This document shows, one piece after another, positions 1 through 11,414 of a stretch of 64,000 nucleotides of DNA. Origin of the DNA: Vicugna pacos (Eukaryota > Chordata > Mammalia > Artiodactyla > Camelidae); the NCBI RefSeq assembly GCF_048564905.1, contig NC_133018.1:3968001-4032000 (forward strand), in the 5' to 3' direction. The notes beneath the pieces were generated by a model that saw only the letters and a list, made by a program, of their open reading frames with translations, did no database searches and had not been told where the DNA came from. Position 1 is the stretch's first letter, and every line of letters starts with the position of its first letter. A program made the position numbers and the translations under genes.

Positions 1-360
1 AACTGTGCTCCCCCCACCCCTGTGACCTCAAATCTAAATCTCTTCCCCGCAGAGCCTGAGGGCTAAAGGGGGAGATGGTGGGGTCCTCTCTTCTTGGGCC
101 CAGAAGTCTAGTCCCCACCACAGCTACCCCCATCTTGGAACAGTCTCCCTTCCTCTGTGACATCCCTGCTTGTTTTCTTCACAGGAGCTGAGCTGTCCCT
201 CCTCCTCCAGCACTGAGTCCACTGAGAAGTTACAGAGCACTTGTCTGGGGTGAGAGGGGACCGGGGTCTCCCCTGACTCAGCTCCACACTCGTTCCCAGG
301 AGCAGCAGAGAGAGACCAGGACTGGAGAGGGGACATGTAGAGCTACAGAGCCAGGCTGGG
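1..360 (-). repeat. 5' flank of a V8-type gene, copy truncated by window edge
   Basis: This segment aligns by eye to about 18012-18290 and 33600-33880, the stretches immediately upstream of the two V8 genes in the window. Similarity fades by about 360. By analogy, a V8 leader and V exon should lie a few hundred bases beyond the left edge of the window. That gene itself is not visible. Confidence 0.7.
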
Positions 361-1640
361 AGTGACGACCTCCCTTTTTGAAGAATTATCTATTATGTAG
401 AGTCTCTTCAATTTAACTGCAGGTTTCAGGAGAAAAGGTGACAATGTCAGCATGAAGTTATGACAGCTTGCACTGTCTAATAAAACAAAACTTCTATACT
501 TTACACTTACCAGCATGGATTCCTGACTCCTGGAGGGAGCCCTGAGCCAACTTTCTAAATTGCCTGGAGTATCCTCAAGGCACCAGAGTGGATCTCAATG
601 CTTTCCTTGGAGGAAGGTCTGGGTTGCAATGAGGAGCCAGCGCTGACTTCAGGGCTTGCAGATGGCATGTGGCAGAGGACACTGGGGCCAGGAGCCCAGC
701 ACAGTGAGGGAAGGAGCAGAGAACAGCTCCCCCTTGTGGCTCTGGGTGATGCTTCCGGACCGATAAGAGCTTTCTCTGGGCTGGGCTCCTTGGATGTGAA
801 AGACCAGGCTGATGCCTCTGCCCCCGCCGCCTAGAGCTCCAGTGAGCTCCCCGGCGTGGTGTCCAGTGACGGCATCTTCTTCTCCTGCAGTGGGTCAGGA
901 ATCGCGCTGAAACCTCCGCCTCTCTCTCCCTCAAAGGGGCATCTGCCCTGTGGTTTAAGACCTCTTCACATCTGCTGTCCATCCACAGTGCATGTTCTCC
1001 CCCTCGCAGGGACTCCCCAGAGACCCTGGCCTCAGCCCAAGTGCTCTCTGGGGTCTTGGTGAGTCTTTCTTGCTATCAGCTGGATTCTACTCAGACTTTG
1101 AGGAACTTTTCCATCTCTGTTAAAAAATAATCTTGAGCCAAAAATTCAAAATTTTATCTGGCTCCTATTGGGCAAGTTTTCCTGGGTTTTCTACAACCAG
1201 TAAATTAGATCAGACCCTGTGCCTTTTATTTTAAGTCTTAGTAATAGCTCTTTGTGTGTTTGGTGTTGTGCCATCATGATGCCTTCCAGCTTGGATTTAG
1301 TGTTAGAGAAATGTCTGCTCATTGATTTCTCAGATGCACACACATACCCCAATGACACACACACACACAAAGACGGATGCAGACTTGGGACATGGTGGCA
1401 GGTGTAGCTCAGTCTGACCCAGGACCGTGTAATCAGGGAGAGAATGATGCAGAAAGAATGATGACAAGCAGTTATTAATATAAACAAGATGTGCAATTAT
1501 TAACATGTAATATCGAATGTGCAATAAGTAACATATAAGCTATAATAGAAAATATATCTATACCTACTATATATTTTTTATCTAACAATATAAACTATAA
1601 CTCATAATAACTTATATATGCTTAAATATAATACACTGTT
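361..1640. other. Intergenic, nothing recognised
   Basis: No V exon, leader or RSS was found. The part at 700-1060 is GC-rich with several CpGs and open frames on both strands that match nothing I know. From about 1440 the sequence becomes strongly AT-rich. Confidence 0.5.
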
Positions 1641-1669
1641 AGGTTAAATGTATATATTTGACATACAAT

Positions 1670-1860
1670 ATATTTTAATAAAGCACAGGGAAATATATAC
1701 AACATCTTATAGTAGCTCACAGAGAAAAAACTGTGACAATGAATATATATGTGTTCACGTATAACTGAAAAATTGTGCTCTACACTGGAATTTGACACAA
1801 CATAGTAAAATGATTATAAATCAATAAAAAATGTTAAAAAATAAAATTAAAAATAAAATA
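1670..1860 (+). mobile_element. L1 3' end fragment
   Basis: The phrases 'gcacagggaaatatatacaa', 'tgtgctctacactggaattt' and 'gacacaacatagtaaaatga' match the 3' untranslated end of the L1 family seen elsewhere in the window (compare 52860-53010 and, reversed, 20640-20800). The element ends in an A-rich tail near 1860. It is 5' truncated and diverged. Confidence 0.7.
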
Positions 1861-1983
1861 TACATATAATCGATGTGTATAATTTTAGGTAGATATATAA
1901 CATTATTTTATTAAATATATAAATTTAATTTACTAGATTTTTAAAATAAATATATAAAATTTTATATATTACATACATAGTTA

Positions 1984-2035
1984 ATGGAGACCCAGATATT
2001 GGGGGCGGCTGAGTCACCACAGTCTGACTCACACC
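1984..2035 (-). pseudogene. Relic of an IGLV V exon (first ~50 bp)
   Basis: Read on the minus strand, a pyrimidine-rich run and CAG acceptor (near 2036-2050) are followed by codons for SQTVVTQPPPISGSP. This resembles the mature N-terminus of V7/V8-type lambda segments. Similarity stops at about 1984, where AT-rich sequence begins; the rest of the V exon, the RSS and a leader exon were not found. The stretch between acceptor and Q1 is about 2 nt out of the usual phase, in keeping with decay. A chance match to a short motif cannot be excluded. Confidence 0.45.
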
Positions 2036-2039
2036 CTGG

Positions 2040-5000
2040 AGGAGTGGTGGAGGTTACAAGGGGTTGAAAGTGCAGTGACTGAACCCCTTGCTCAGGGCAT
2101 AAGAACAAAACAGAGCAGAGGCACCCCCTTCCCATCTTCCTCTTTGGCCCTAAAGGAAACTCCTGTCCAGTGAGTGAGGGGGTGGGACAGGGATCAGGAC
2201 CCTGACAGGAAAACCCCAAAGCTCATCTTTCTGAGTCCAGTTGTTGCAATTCCAACCCTCCCCTCCCTAGCTGTCCTTTTACTATGTCCGGGGAGCATCG
2301 CAGGTGATTTTTATTTGCAGATTTGTTGCTGGCCTGAGACTGTCCTGCTTGGATGTGACCTGGGTGGTAACTTCCCCAGGCAAGTGTGTGGTCCGAGCTG
2401 GGAGCTCACGTGCCTTAGGGGCCAGGGTGCAGAAGGTCACCCTCAGTGAGGACACTGCCCGCCGGATGAGCAAGACCCCTGGAGTATCTGCTAGTTGTCC
2501 TGGCCCAGAACCCAGTGTCCAGGATTGTCCCTCAGGGCCCCTGCTGGGCTGAGGCACACCAACCCACACCCCCGACTCTGCCTGGCCATCCTGGCAGGGG
2601 TCCTGAGTTGGGTACTGGTACCTTCTCCCATCACTGCCCAGGGCAGGAGTATGCGGGCTGCCCTCTGAGGTGTTTGGGGTGAGGAGTTACTTTCACATCA
2701 CCGATGACCTGCAGACACTTCATTACACGGCGTGTTCCCCAGTGATTCCTGTCAAATATTTCAGGGTCACTTGAGAGGCAAGGTCCCTTCCTGCTGGTGT
2801 CTGGGGTCATCACCAGTCTGCCTTCACCTTGACCCATGTAAAAGCTGTCAGGTTCTAAGAGTACAAAGTGGCTCAGCCTCACCCTAATTCTACGTGGTTC
2901 TCTCACACTTTGTCGTGCTGGTTGCTTTAGACTCCACTGCCGGGTCCCCTCAGCCCACCCTGCACAGACTCTTTGTCCCTGTCTTTGCCGTGGAGTAGAA
3001 ACTGTCAGGGAAGCTGAGTCTGCTCTGCTTCCTTCTCCGGGGCCTAGTGTTTCTGGAATGTTAACTGGGCAATGCCTTGGACTCTCTGATACATTTAGTA
3101 TCTTTTCAGTCTGTAATCTTACTCGGTGAGGAGGGGTATGAACAGGGCGCCCCTGTAAGTGGAACCTTGTCACCATTACGGGTTCTGTCCACGTCCCTGT
3201 GCTGACACCCGCTGACCCGTGCCTGCACCAGCACTGGGCGCTGTTCTAGACGTAGAGCCCGGACGTTCACAGGGTTTGGGGATCTGAAATTTGGGTGCAA
3301 AGAACACATGTTTATCCAACATCTTCCCAACCAAAGAACCAGAGGAAGGGAGCAGTGGACATGTGGGGATGAAACTGGGAGGTGGGAGCCCGTGTTCAGA
3401 TTGCACTGTACGTGCAGGCCTGTTGCGTCGGGGTGACCGATGCCTTCACCAGACGAGGCCACCCAGCCTGTGAACACACTTGTGCTCGCACTTCCTGGTA
3501 CCTCCTGTCATTTTTATGAGCCATGTTGTAGGTTTCAGTTTATAGCCTTTCACCTGCTCAGAAAATTCTGTGCCAAACTATTTTGTTCTTTTTGATTCTA
3601 TTATAAAAGAAACTGTCTTCTTTAAATATCCTCTCGGCACCTACGTGTTAGTATCGAGAAAACAATCTGCTTTGTGCAGCTTTGTGCCCCCTGCAGGAGG
3701 TACTAGGTAGGCCTATTTAGAGATGTTGATAAGCGATGCTTTCTTGTTGATCCAGCAGGAAACCCATGATGGGGTGGGTTGTGGGCCTGGAGGGAAGGTG
3801 TGCAGCCCAGGTGCAGTGAGATGGGGCAAAGGAAGGCTGGATTCTGCACAGGGGGACGGTGTCAGCAACTGAAATGCACCAGCGCTCTCTCCACAGCTTC
3901 CCGGGGAAAAGAACAGGCATAAAGCACTTTTTAATTTCTATTTGGGGACAACTTCATTAGTGTATCAAGAGCGAACATAATGCCGTGTGAAACATTATTG
4001 TTAGAGCACCAACTATCTCTGATGGGTGACTGGTGACAGTAATGTGTACAAATGCCACACACCAGGAGCGCAAGATGTGAATTGCAGCTCCATTATTAGT
4101 CAACATCATTCTGCAAGTATTAGGGCAATTAATCAGGAAAATTCAATGCTTGGATCTTTGCTTCGAGGGGAATGGAGAGGTAGTTGTTTCAAAAGACTCA
4201 AATGTCTGCTGCAGCCTCAGACACCCTGGAGCTGGCGCAGCTGGGAAGAAATCTCCCCAGCGAGCAGAACGCACAGGTGTTCACACCGAGGACTGACAAC
4301 AGGAGTCGGAGCTCTGGAAAGCCCTGGAAATTGGTAGATGACTCCAATGATGGAGACTCAGGATACAAGGGTCAGAGTTCACGTCCAGGACCTCAGCCAG
4401 ACCCCCAAACTCAGCCAGTGAGCTTCAGTGAAAGAGACAATGCATCCCCAGCGATGGGGAGATGGACTTCCTGTTCCCATCGAGACCCTTTCCTAGGGAT
4501 GTTCTGCTGCAGGGACTTGAGAGAAAGACAGGAGGGGTCCTCCACTCCCACCAAGGCCCCTGGGTGCCCGGGACCCAGAGGGCAGCAGCAGCAGGAGCTC
4601 CAGCCAGAGCCTGAGCGGGAGGCCTTGCCGGGTCCCCTGCCCACAGTCAAGAAAGGGGCTCTGCTCTCAGTTCCCGCAGTTCACATGCTGGCTGAGCCTG
4701 AGACGCTTTCACAGGAAAGCTGGGAGGAGCGGCCTGTTCTCAGCTCAGCCCAGTGCTGGCCAAGGAGCCAGATGCCAGACGTGAGACCTGAGAACCCGAG
4801 GGGGACCCACTACTAGTATCAGAGATGAGGGGCTTGGTGCCCCATCCCGGGAGCTCTTGGTACTAGAACACGCACAGGACACTCTGATGTGTCCTGACTG
4901 AGACCAAGCTGGACTCTGTGTCCCTGGGGCTGCCCTCACCTGGCAGGCATTCTGTCCCCAGGGTGCTGTCCCGACATCCAGAAATTTTAGCTCAATTTCA

Positions 5001-5180
5001 GATGATCAGATAAAATGTTGCCACCAAGAAAAGGGTTGGGGACAGCTTTTAAGATGTGGACACATTTTCTAGCCTCGGTTCCTGGTGTGGGTCTCAGACC
5101 AGGTTTTCAGCCAAACAAATTAAGGAAGCAGCTGGCTTGGCACAGGTTGGTTCTACTGCCGAGAGAAAGCAAGGGCTGAG
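2040..5180. other. Intergenic, nothing recognised
   Basis: About 3.1 kb with no V motif, no leader, no RSS and no confidently recognised repeat. It holds a 210-codon plus-strand open frame at 4184-4816 that I do not recognise (see findings). Confidence 0.5.
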
Positions 5181-5189
5181 GGGACAGCT

Positions 5190-5228
5190 GGATTTTGTCT
5201 GACTTCTCCCCTGGCCTGGAGCAGTGTG
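5190..5228 (-). promoter_or_regulatory. RSS of V1-type gene at 5.2 kb
   Basis: On the minus strand the heptamer is CACACTG (5222-5228), one mismatch from CACAGTG. The spacer is 23 nt and the nonamer is ACAAAATCC (5190-5198). The spacing is correct for a lambda V segment; the heptamer change lies outside the critical CAC. Confidence 0.8.
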
Positions 5229-5693
5229 TGAGAACTGAGGCTGTTGTCCCAGTCTACACAGTAATAATCAGCCTCGTCCTCAGCCTGGAGCCCAGTGATG
5301 CTCAGGGAGGCTGAGTTGCTAGACTTGGAGCCAGAGAATGGGTCAGGGACCCCTGAGGCTCGATTTTTAACATGATAGATCAGGAGTCTAGGGCATGTTC
5401 CTGGGAGATGTTGGTACAAGTTTACATAATTACCACTCCTGATTTTGCTGCTGCTTCCAGTGCAGGAGATGGTGACCCTATGGCCCAGGGATCCAGACAC
5501 AGAGGGCGGCTGAGTCAGCACAGACTGGGCCCAGGATCATGCAAGTGGGAGACACAGAGATGCTGGTTCTGGGGCCCAAACACAAGAGGAGGACGCAGGG
5601 TCCATGTGTCCTCCTAAGGCCCCTTCCTCTGTCCCTCATCCAGTCACCTGTGCAGGGAGCCAGCACGGTGAGGAAGAGAGGGGACCAGGCCAT
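5229..5693 (-). pseudogene. IGLV1: IGLV1-type V segment, damaged
   Basis: This is a light-chain variable segment that would supply framework 1 to CDR3 after V-J joining. The leader exon at 5648-5693 reads [16 protein letters not shown] and the V exon is 5229-5538 (310 nt, same as the intact V1 at 44.1 kb). The frame is open: [10 protein letters not shown]23 in [12 protein letters not shown] with C104, and a CDR3 start of VDWDNSLSS. Two lesions argue against function. The conserved W41 is Leu (VNLYQH where VQWYQQ is expected), and the intron acceptor AG at 5539-5540 reads AT. DRFSGS is also changed to DPFSGS. The donor GT is intact. Unless a cryptic acceptor is used, the leader cannot splice correctly. 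Subgroup call is from framework similarity; damaged status is seen directly. Confidence 0.88.
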
Positions 5694-5797
5694 GGTCGGG
5701 ATGGTCACCAGGTCCTGTGTTCTGTGTCCCCACAGCTGAGCAGAGCGTCCCCAGGTCTCTCCCCGTGTTCATATTCTGCGAGAGGGAGGGGCCAGTC

Positions 5798-5805
5798 GTG
5801 CAAAC
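5798..5805 (-). promoter_or_regulatory. Decayed octamer of the 5.2-kb V1 gene
   Basis: At the position where the other V1 genes carry ATGCAAAT (plus strand) this copy reads GTGCAAAC, two mismatches from the Oct-binding octamer. It lies about 105 bp upstream of the ATG. Confidence 0.65.
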
Positions 5806-6390
5806 CACCCCCCAGCAGCTCTCTGATCCCTCCCTGGCACAGGATCAGGTCCCAGAGGTGCGGCAGGGTCAGGGATATGCGAGGCCCAGTCTTGGAGTGT
5901 GTTCCATCTAGGTCCGTGAGCAGAGGGCACCAGGCAGGCACAAGCAGTGACCCAGCTTCAATCCCCTAATGATGTGTATCTTCCACCTGAGCCAGCACAT
6001 AGCAGGTGTCCATAAATGGTGCACTCAGATCAACTTCTGAATAGTCAGTAGCCATCTTGATTGAGACAGACCTGGAATCTGCATGTGTCCCTGGTTCTAG
6101 CCCTGACCCATCACGGAATCTCCCTGCCTCTGATGTCAGGAAATCCTTCTGGATGGGGTGCAATCAGATAATGTGCTTTTTCCAGGACAGGCTTTGGGGG
6201 CACAATTGAGATGCTGGGGCAACATGTTCTCGACTTTGTTCCCAGGAGTGGGTGTGTGACCCTTAATTTTGGTCACATAAATCAGCCAAGGCCACACGCC
6301 TGTAAGGTCGCTGTCCAAGTGTGCAGGTGTCAATAGAAAAATTTCAGAGGTAGCTTTGCCCAGAACCCTGCCTTTTCAGGACGTGTGCAA

Positions 6391-6409
6391 CAGCGCCCTC
6401 TGCTGGCCT
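6391..6409 (-). promoter_or_regulatory. CTCF-like motif upstream of V1 (5.2 kb)
   Basis: The plus strand reads CAGCGCCCTCTGCTGGCC, the reverse complement of the CTCF core (CCAGCAGRKGGCGCTG type). It is about 700 bp upstream of the ATG. The matching site of the 44.1-kb V1 gene is at 45297. Confidence 0.55.
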
Positions 6410-6715
6410 CTGATCCAGGCCCCCGCAGCCCCACTGTCAACACCCAGCACTCCTGGAGGGCAGACAAATGTGCGACATGTATTTTTGTCACCTTACTCCC
6501 CAGGCGAGTAGACAGAGGAGGATCCTCCTTTGGGTTTGGGACTGAGACGTTGACCGTCTAGATCATATCTATACAATGAATGCCCTCCAGGTGCTAAAGC
6601 AGGGATTTATTGCACGGTCCTTATCTGACATGTGTTCAGGATCACCCCACATCTTGTTAAATCCTTCCATGTGCCTGGGTCATTACAAATACAGGGCCAT
6701 CCTGAGCCACGTTCA

Positions 6716-6853
6716 ACGGGGAGGGTATAGCTCTGTGGTAGAGTGTGTGCTTTCATGCCCAACGTCCAGGGTGCAATCCTGAGTACCTCCACTGAAAATA
6801 AGTAATAACCTAATTCTTCCCCCTAAATACCTAAAAACTAATGAATAAAATAA
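6716..6853 (+). mobile_element. Vic-1-type camelid SINE
   Basis: The head GGGGAGGGTATAGCTCTG carries a tRNA-like A box, 'ggtgcaatcctgagtacctc' is the degenerate B-box region, and an A-rich tail of AATAAGTAATAA style follows. It is flanked by an imperfect target duplication, gccacgttca (6706-6715) and gccaagttca (6854-6863). The family is known from camelids. A second copy sits in the paralogous place at 45622. Confidence 0.85.
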
Positions 6854-6863
6854 GCCAAGTTCA

Positions 6864-8590
6864 TACTGTAAGAGTCTACAGCCTACTTTCCTGGTTCATA
6901 TGGACAAAAATTCTATCTGGGTTACCTGGACAGGCCGACACTTTTTTGTTGGTGATGCTGTTGTTGTGAGGGACACCTGTTAGATCCCCACCCCCAGGGC
7001 ATAATTATGGGCATCGGATGGCTTTCGTGACCCCTAGAACACAGCATAATAGACACACAATGTCCTCCCTCCTGCACCTCGGGCTCCATTTGCCTTTAAC
7101 TGCTCAGCTCAGGATTCATTCTTTCCTATTCTGAATCTCGGCCGTGTTCATGAATTTTTTTCCATTTTTGGTCTAATTTTTCAATTGCTTTCAGTTTAAG
7201 GATTGAGGGTGAGTCATTATTATAATCATCTGTAATTAATCACTTAATTAGTTCATTACTTGGAGGTGCTTCCTCGTCTTCTGACCCTAGTGGCCTCCAT
7301 AGCTGTTACCCATCCCCCAGGGAACCTTACGTTCATTCAGTAAAGTCCTCCATAGACTGGCATTGAAGGCAGAAGAAAAAGTTCTAGAAATTTCCTGTAG
7401 TGTTGAGGTTCCGTGTGATAATGACGGTTTGGTAACAGGTTCCAGACTCCAACGAACTGAGATCCATTCAAATAACTTCCCAATAAAAGCAAAACAAAAC
7501 AGAAATCAGAGTCGGAGACAATTAGACTAACGGAGGTAAACTCAGGAGAAGGGAGGGTATCCTGCACCTTGGCGTCCAGGAGGTCCTCCCACCTGCACAG
7601 AGATTCTGCTTCATGAAGGTCTCAAAGCCCAGGGCTCACCAGCAGAGCCTGGGCCAGGCTCATGGGACATGTGGGGATCGGCCAGAGCAGGACCTGGTGC
7701 CCTGGGTCCCACGGGCAGGACTTGTCTCCTCCTTGTCCTCCGCATGCAACACGAGGGGGACTACTCTAGATACTGGTGACAAATGATTGTCACGGGAAGA
7801 CCAGTAAGAGAGGAGGGTATTTCCAACCCATTCAGGATCACACCTAATCCAGAACATCTCTCTCTCTGGTTCTTGTAGCTGAAGTGATGGCAGAATCCAA
7901 CACCAGAGCTGCTGTAGGCCACAGCGGGGGCAGGGACTGAGGAGTCACACTGGAGACAGTGGGGGGAAGATGCCCATCTCTGGTCTCAGGGACTGGAGTT
8001 CTGGCCCACCCAGGCCGTGCTCAGCTTTGTGACAGTGGTCATCACCCTCCGACTCAGGAGGAACCCTGGGGGTCAAGGAGGCTCTGCCATTGGACGGAGT
8101 CGGGAGGATTTTATTTGTCAGAATAATCCTTACCTATTTCTTCATTTGAAGCCATTAATTGGTATTTTTACATTTTATTGTCAATTTCTGATGGTTTATT
8201 GCCAGTATGTATTTTACTGCTCACTTCTGCATGTTGATTTTGGATCTCAGACCTCAGATTGAAGCTCTTAGACAAGAAGCATCCTGGGGTCACCCTTAGA
8301 CACTGAGGGGGCTGGGCTGGGACCAACTAGGTTCTGCCACTTATAACATCTCCACAGGGAGGTTTTCATCTCAGAGCAGGTACTGTCTGCCTGTGGAAAC
8401 ACGAGCAGGCTGAGATACAACAGCAATGGTCAGTCTCAAATGTGAGATGAGGAAGAGGTTGTGACAGGGTCAGATTTGCTGTTCAGAGTAAACGCAGGTG
8501 ATTCCTGAAGATGTGACAACAGAAAGTCACCCTGAGTCAGACCTGGTCCCAGGCAGAGCAGCAGTGACAGCGCAGCTGGGAGAGCACAGG
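6864..8590. repeat. V1-V5 cassette spacer, copy 1
   Basis: This spacer matches 45771-47510 in order, including the stretch near 8150-8270 that recurs at 47080-47200. Both contain the same run of unique sequence between a V1 gene and a V5 gene, so the whole cassette was duplicated. No gene was recognised inside. Confidence 0.75.
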
Positions 8591-8593
8591 GGA

Positions 8594-8632
8594 GGTTTCA
8601 GTCTCACGTCCCTGTGGGGCTGGGGCACCGTG
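8594..8632 (-). promoter_or_regulatory. RSS of V5 gene at 8.6 kb
   Basis: Heptamer CACGGTG (8626-8632), 23-nt spacer, nonamer ACTGAAACC (8594-8602) on the minus strand. One heptamer mismatch outside CAC; spacing is exact. Confidence 0.85.
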
Positions 8633-9122
8633 TGAGTACCAGTGTTGCTATGATATGTACCGCAGTAATAGTCAGCCTCGTCTTCAGGCTGCAGCCCAGA
8701 GATGAGCAGAAGCCCTGCATTGGCTGATGCATCTTTGGATCCAGAGAAGCGGCTCGGGACCCCGGAGCCCTGGTGTTTATTGGAGTCTGAGTAGAACCTT
8801 AGCAGGTACCGGGGAGGGCTCCCTGCCTTCTGCTGGTACCAGTTTATATGGTAGCCGCCAACAATGGTCCCACTGCTCAGGCTGCAGGTCAGTCTGGCTG
8901 ATGCTCCCGGAGACGCAGAGAGGGAGGGCAGCTGAGTCAGCACAGGCTGGGAGAGGGACCCTGCAAACACAGACACAGCAGAGTTAGGAGAAGGGACAAG
9001 ATGCAGCTGCTTGGGGACCTGAGGTAGAAGCAACTACTCGGCTGGGAGCCGCCTGGGTCCCCGAGGCCCGTCGTACCTGCACAGAGGGAAAGGAGCACGA
9101 GGAGGGCGGGGATCCGAGCCAT
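8633..9122 (-). CDS. IGLV5: IGLV5 V segment, intact
   Basis: This is a lambda light-chain variable segment of subgroup 5. The leader exon at 9077-9122 encodes MARIPALLVLLSLCAG, a 116-nt intron with GT and AG ends follows, and the V exon at 8633-8960 is 328 nt, the same length as the other full V5 exons. The mature part begins SQPVLTQLPSLSASPGASAR. C23 (LTCSLS), W41 (HINWYQQKAG) and C104 (DEADYYC) are all present. The long CDR2-FR3 with [20 protein letters not shown] and SANAGLLLISGLQ is typical of V5. Germline CDR3 is GTYHSNTGT. The octamer and RSS are both acceptable, so this is predicted functional. The ATG is fixed by the leader pattern shared with all other V genes here. Confidence 0.93.
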
Positions 9123-9215
9123 GGTGCTCACAGTCCTGCTTAGGCCATGAGCTGAGGCTGGGCTGCCCTGGCCTCTCTTATCCTCCCCCGAGGGACGCAC
9201 AGAGGAGGGGCTGTC

Positions 9216-9223
9216 ATGCAAAT
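9216..9223 (-). promoter_or_regulatory. Octamer of V5 gene at 8.6 kb
   Basis: The plus strand reads ATGCAAAT, giving ATTTGCAT in the direction of transcription, as expected for a light-chain V promoter. It lies about 95 bp upstream of the ATG, with a GATAAGAG TATA-like element between them near 9176-9184. Confidence 0.88.
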
Positions 9224-9501
9224 GTGTCCTCACCTGCTGCCGCTCCACCGTGTGCACCCACAGGGTCTGGGGCCCTTGGACAGGGAGCCTCCCTCGTGAC
9301 TGTTTTCCCCATGGGTTGCCCTGGGAGGAAGCAGCTGCTGGGACCCCTCACAGGCACACGTGCAGGGGACCCAGCCCGTCCCCAAGGGGACACGGCTTCC
9401 CACCCCCACAGGAAGCAGAGGGCCGCACCCCGGGCCTCCCTCAGAAGAGGTCAGCCAAGCCCTGAGCACCTGTCCTGCACAAACCTCCCCAGAAGGCCTC
9501 A

Positions 9502-9520
9502 CAGTGCCCCCTGCTGGTCT
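9502..9520 (-). promoter_or_regulatory. CTCF-like motif upstream of V5 (8.6 kb)
   Basis: The plus strand reads CAGTGCCCCCTGCTGGTCT, a good reverse-complement match to the CTCF core, 380 bp upstream of the ATG. All V5 genes in the window have a counterpart at 375-394 bp. Confidence 0.55.
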
Positions 9521-10370
9521 CCTGGAGAAACTCTCCTTTCTCTCTGGTCCAAAATCTCACCTTCAGCTGTTTCCCTGATTCCTGTGTTTCCCAAGAGTGA
9601 ATCATCCCTACAGGGAACCATGCAGCTGTGACCCTCACTGATTTGGCTCCCGGATCCATGAATGACTGGCTACTGGGAGGCACACTTGATCCTGGCCCCT
9701 TGGGAACCACAGTGGAGCTGAGGATAGGATGCAGGGAACAGCCAGCAGGGGGAAACCACCTACACAGGGGCTCAGATGAGGTAGGTTGGCTCTGGGCACT
9801 GCTTGTGACCAGGACCTCCCCGAGGGACATGGACACCCACAGGGGAGGACATGGAAGGAATCTGGGGAGATGCGGACTTAATTCCATCCCTGCCCCCCTT
9901 CCTTCTCTACTCCCATCCTCAACCTACAGCCATCCTGGTTGTTGAGCAGAGCTGGGATATTGGGACCCTGCTGTCTCAGTGCAGATTCCACTAGACACCC
10001 AACCACTCCTGTAGGGACATAAGCAGGTGGCCGGTGACCATCACATGGACAGATGCTCAGTGTCCACCTGTCCCAAGGAGCATCCGCATTGACTTAACTG
10101 TGGAAAGTCCACTGCTGCAGAACGAATGCTCTACTCAGTGTTTTGATTTTGTTCCTTTTTATATTTTCTCTCAGAGTTAAGTCTTCTAACAGCATCTGAT
10201 GAATCCCAGGACCCCAGTGACGGGGGTCTTGCATCTCACAGAGGGAATAGGGCACATGCGTGTTGTTCCGGAACCTGTCCAGCCAGACCCTTCCTTGTTA
10301 TCAGGTGAACAGGTCTGAGTGAGACACAGAATGGGGCAGGGCACAGCATTCAAGGAATGATACAGCAATT
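9521..10370. other. Intergenic, nothing recognised
   Basis: No V element, RSS or confidently recognised repeat was seen in this stretch between the V5 gene flank and an LTR. Confidence 0.5.
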
Positions 10371-10371
10371 A

Positions 10372-10895
10372 ACATCAAAATGGTGGAAGATTCAACCCCC
10401 AGTAGGCCTTGAGGCTCAAGATGGTGGGAGATTTGACTTCTAGCAGCCCTTGAGCTTCAGTATACGCCCAGTGTAAAATATTAGTTTGGTGAATAACATA
10501 CCACAGGTGCCATGACAGTCCCAAGGCTGGCCACAAATGGTCAGAGTGGGAAATGGCCAACTTCCTGAGAATCCCAGCCCCTTCCCCAGGCTAGTTAGAC
10601 TGGTCCTCGCATTATTAGCATATGAAGCCACTGAGCCAATAAAAACTGGCAACAAGGTGCCTCGTGGCCTTTTTCGACTCCCCCTCCCTCTTCAGGGACA
10701 GCCCTCTCTCTATGCAGTGTGTACATACTTTTAATCTCAGCACCCAACCCCTACACCTCGTGGCCTTTCTCTTGTCTTTCAATGCATCTCTATGAATAAA
10801 TCTACCTTTACTCAACTGTGGCTCACTCTTGAATTCTTTCCTGTGCGAAGCCAAGGACCCACATCTGGCGGGGCACGTCTCAGGGGCTCCATCGA
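10372..10895 (+). mobile_element. Solitary LTR, ERV1-like (fossil)
   Basis: LTR-like sequence with a roughly 45-bp direct repeat at its left end (10378-10460, U3-like), a CCAATAAAA stretch near 10635, a pyrimidine-rich run, and an AATAAA signal near 10795 followed by a U5-like end (ttctttcctgtgcgaagcca). No coding region flanks it, so it appears to be a solo LTR. Boundaries are approximate and the class I assignment is by general resemblance. An old, broken fossil. Confidence 0.55.
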
Positions 10896-11414
10896 AGCAT
10901 GGGGTATGGCGCTTCTCACACCCTACATCCGTTTTTCTTGCATCGAAAGCAGTTACAAGATATGTGCTTCAGAACCAAAATGGCCTCTGAAGTGCTGTGA
11001 TTCCCACTTGGAAATGAGAACTGGGAGATGTAATCATTTGTCTCTGACTTTTCTAAGGATGTCTGGGTGGCCACGGGCTCGAGGATCCCTAGTGCGCAAG
11101 AGGACTCACTCTCAGGTGTGACTGGACCTGGTCCTTCTCAGGGCTGGTCTCCACGTCTGTGATCCATGTATCTCAGCCGGGAGTATGATGGACTTCCCAC
11201 CTTTGATTCATCTCATTCCAATAAATGCTCATGAGCGATGTAATATATCAGTAGGGTGACCTGAGGAGTGTTCAGATGTGCAGTTCCTGCTGGGACACCT
11301 ACACGGAGTGGGCAGTTTCAACAGCATTGGGGCAGCTCTTCATATGTCCTTCTGTCCCTTCCAGGTGAGCAGAAATTGCTTCTGATCCTGTGTGATGCTG
11401 GCTCAGAGTGGCCA

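Noticed and set aside
700-745. CACAGTG on the plus strand near 698, a possible plus-strand V or J signal
   Set aside because: No nonamer at 12 or 23 nt and no V or J coding sequence on either side.
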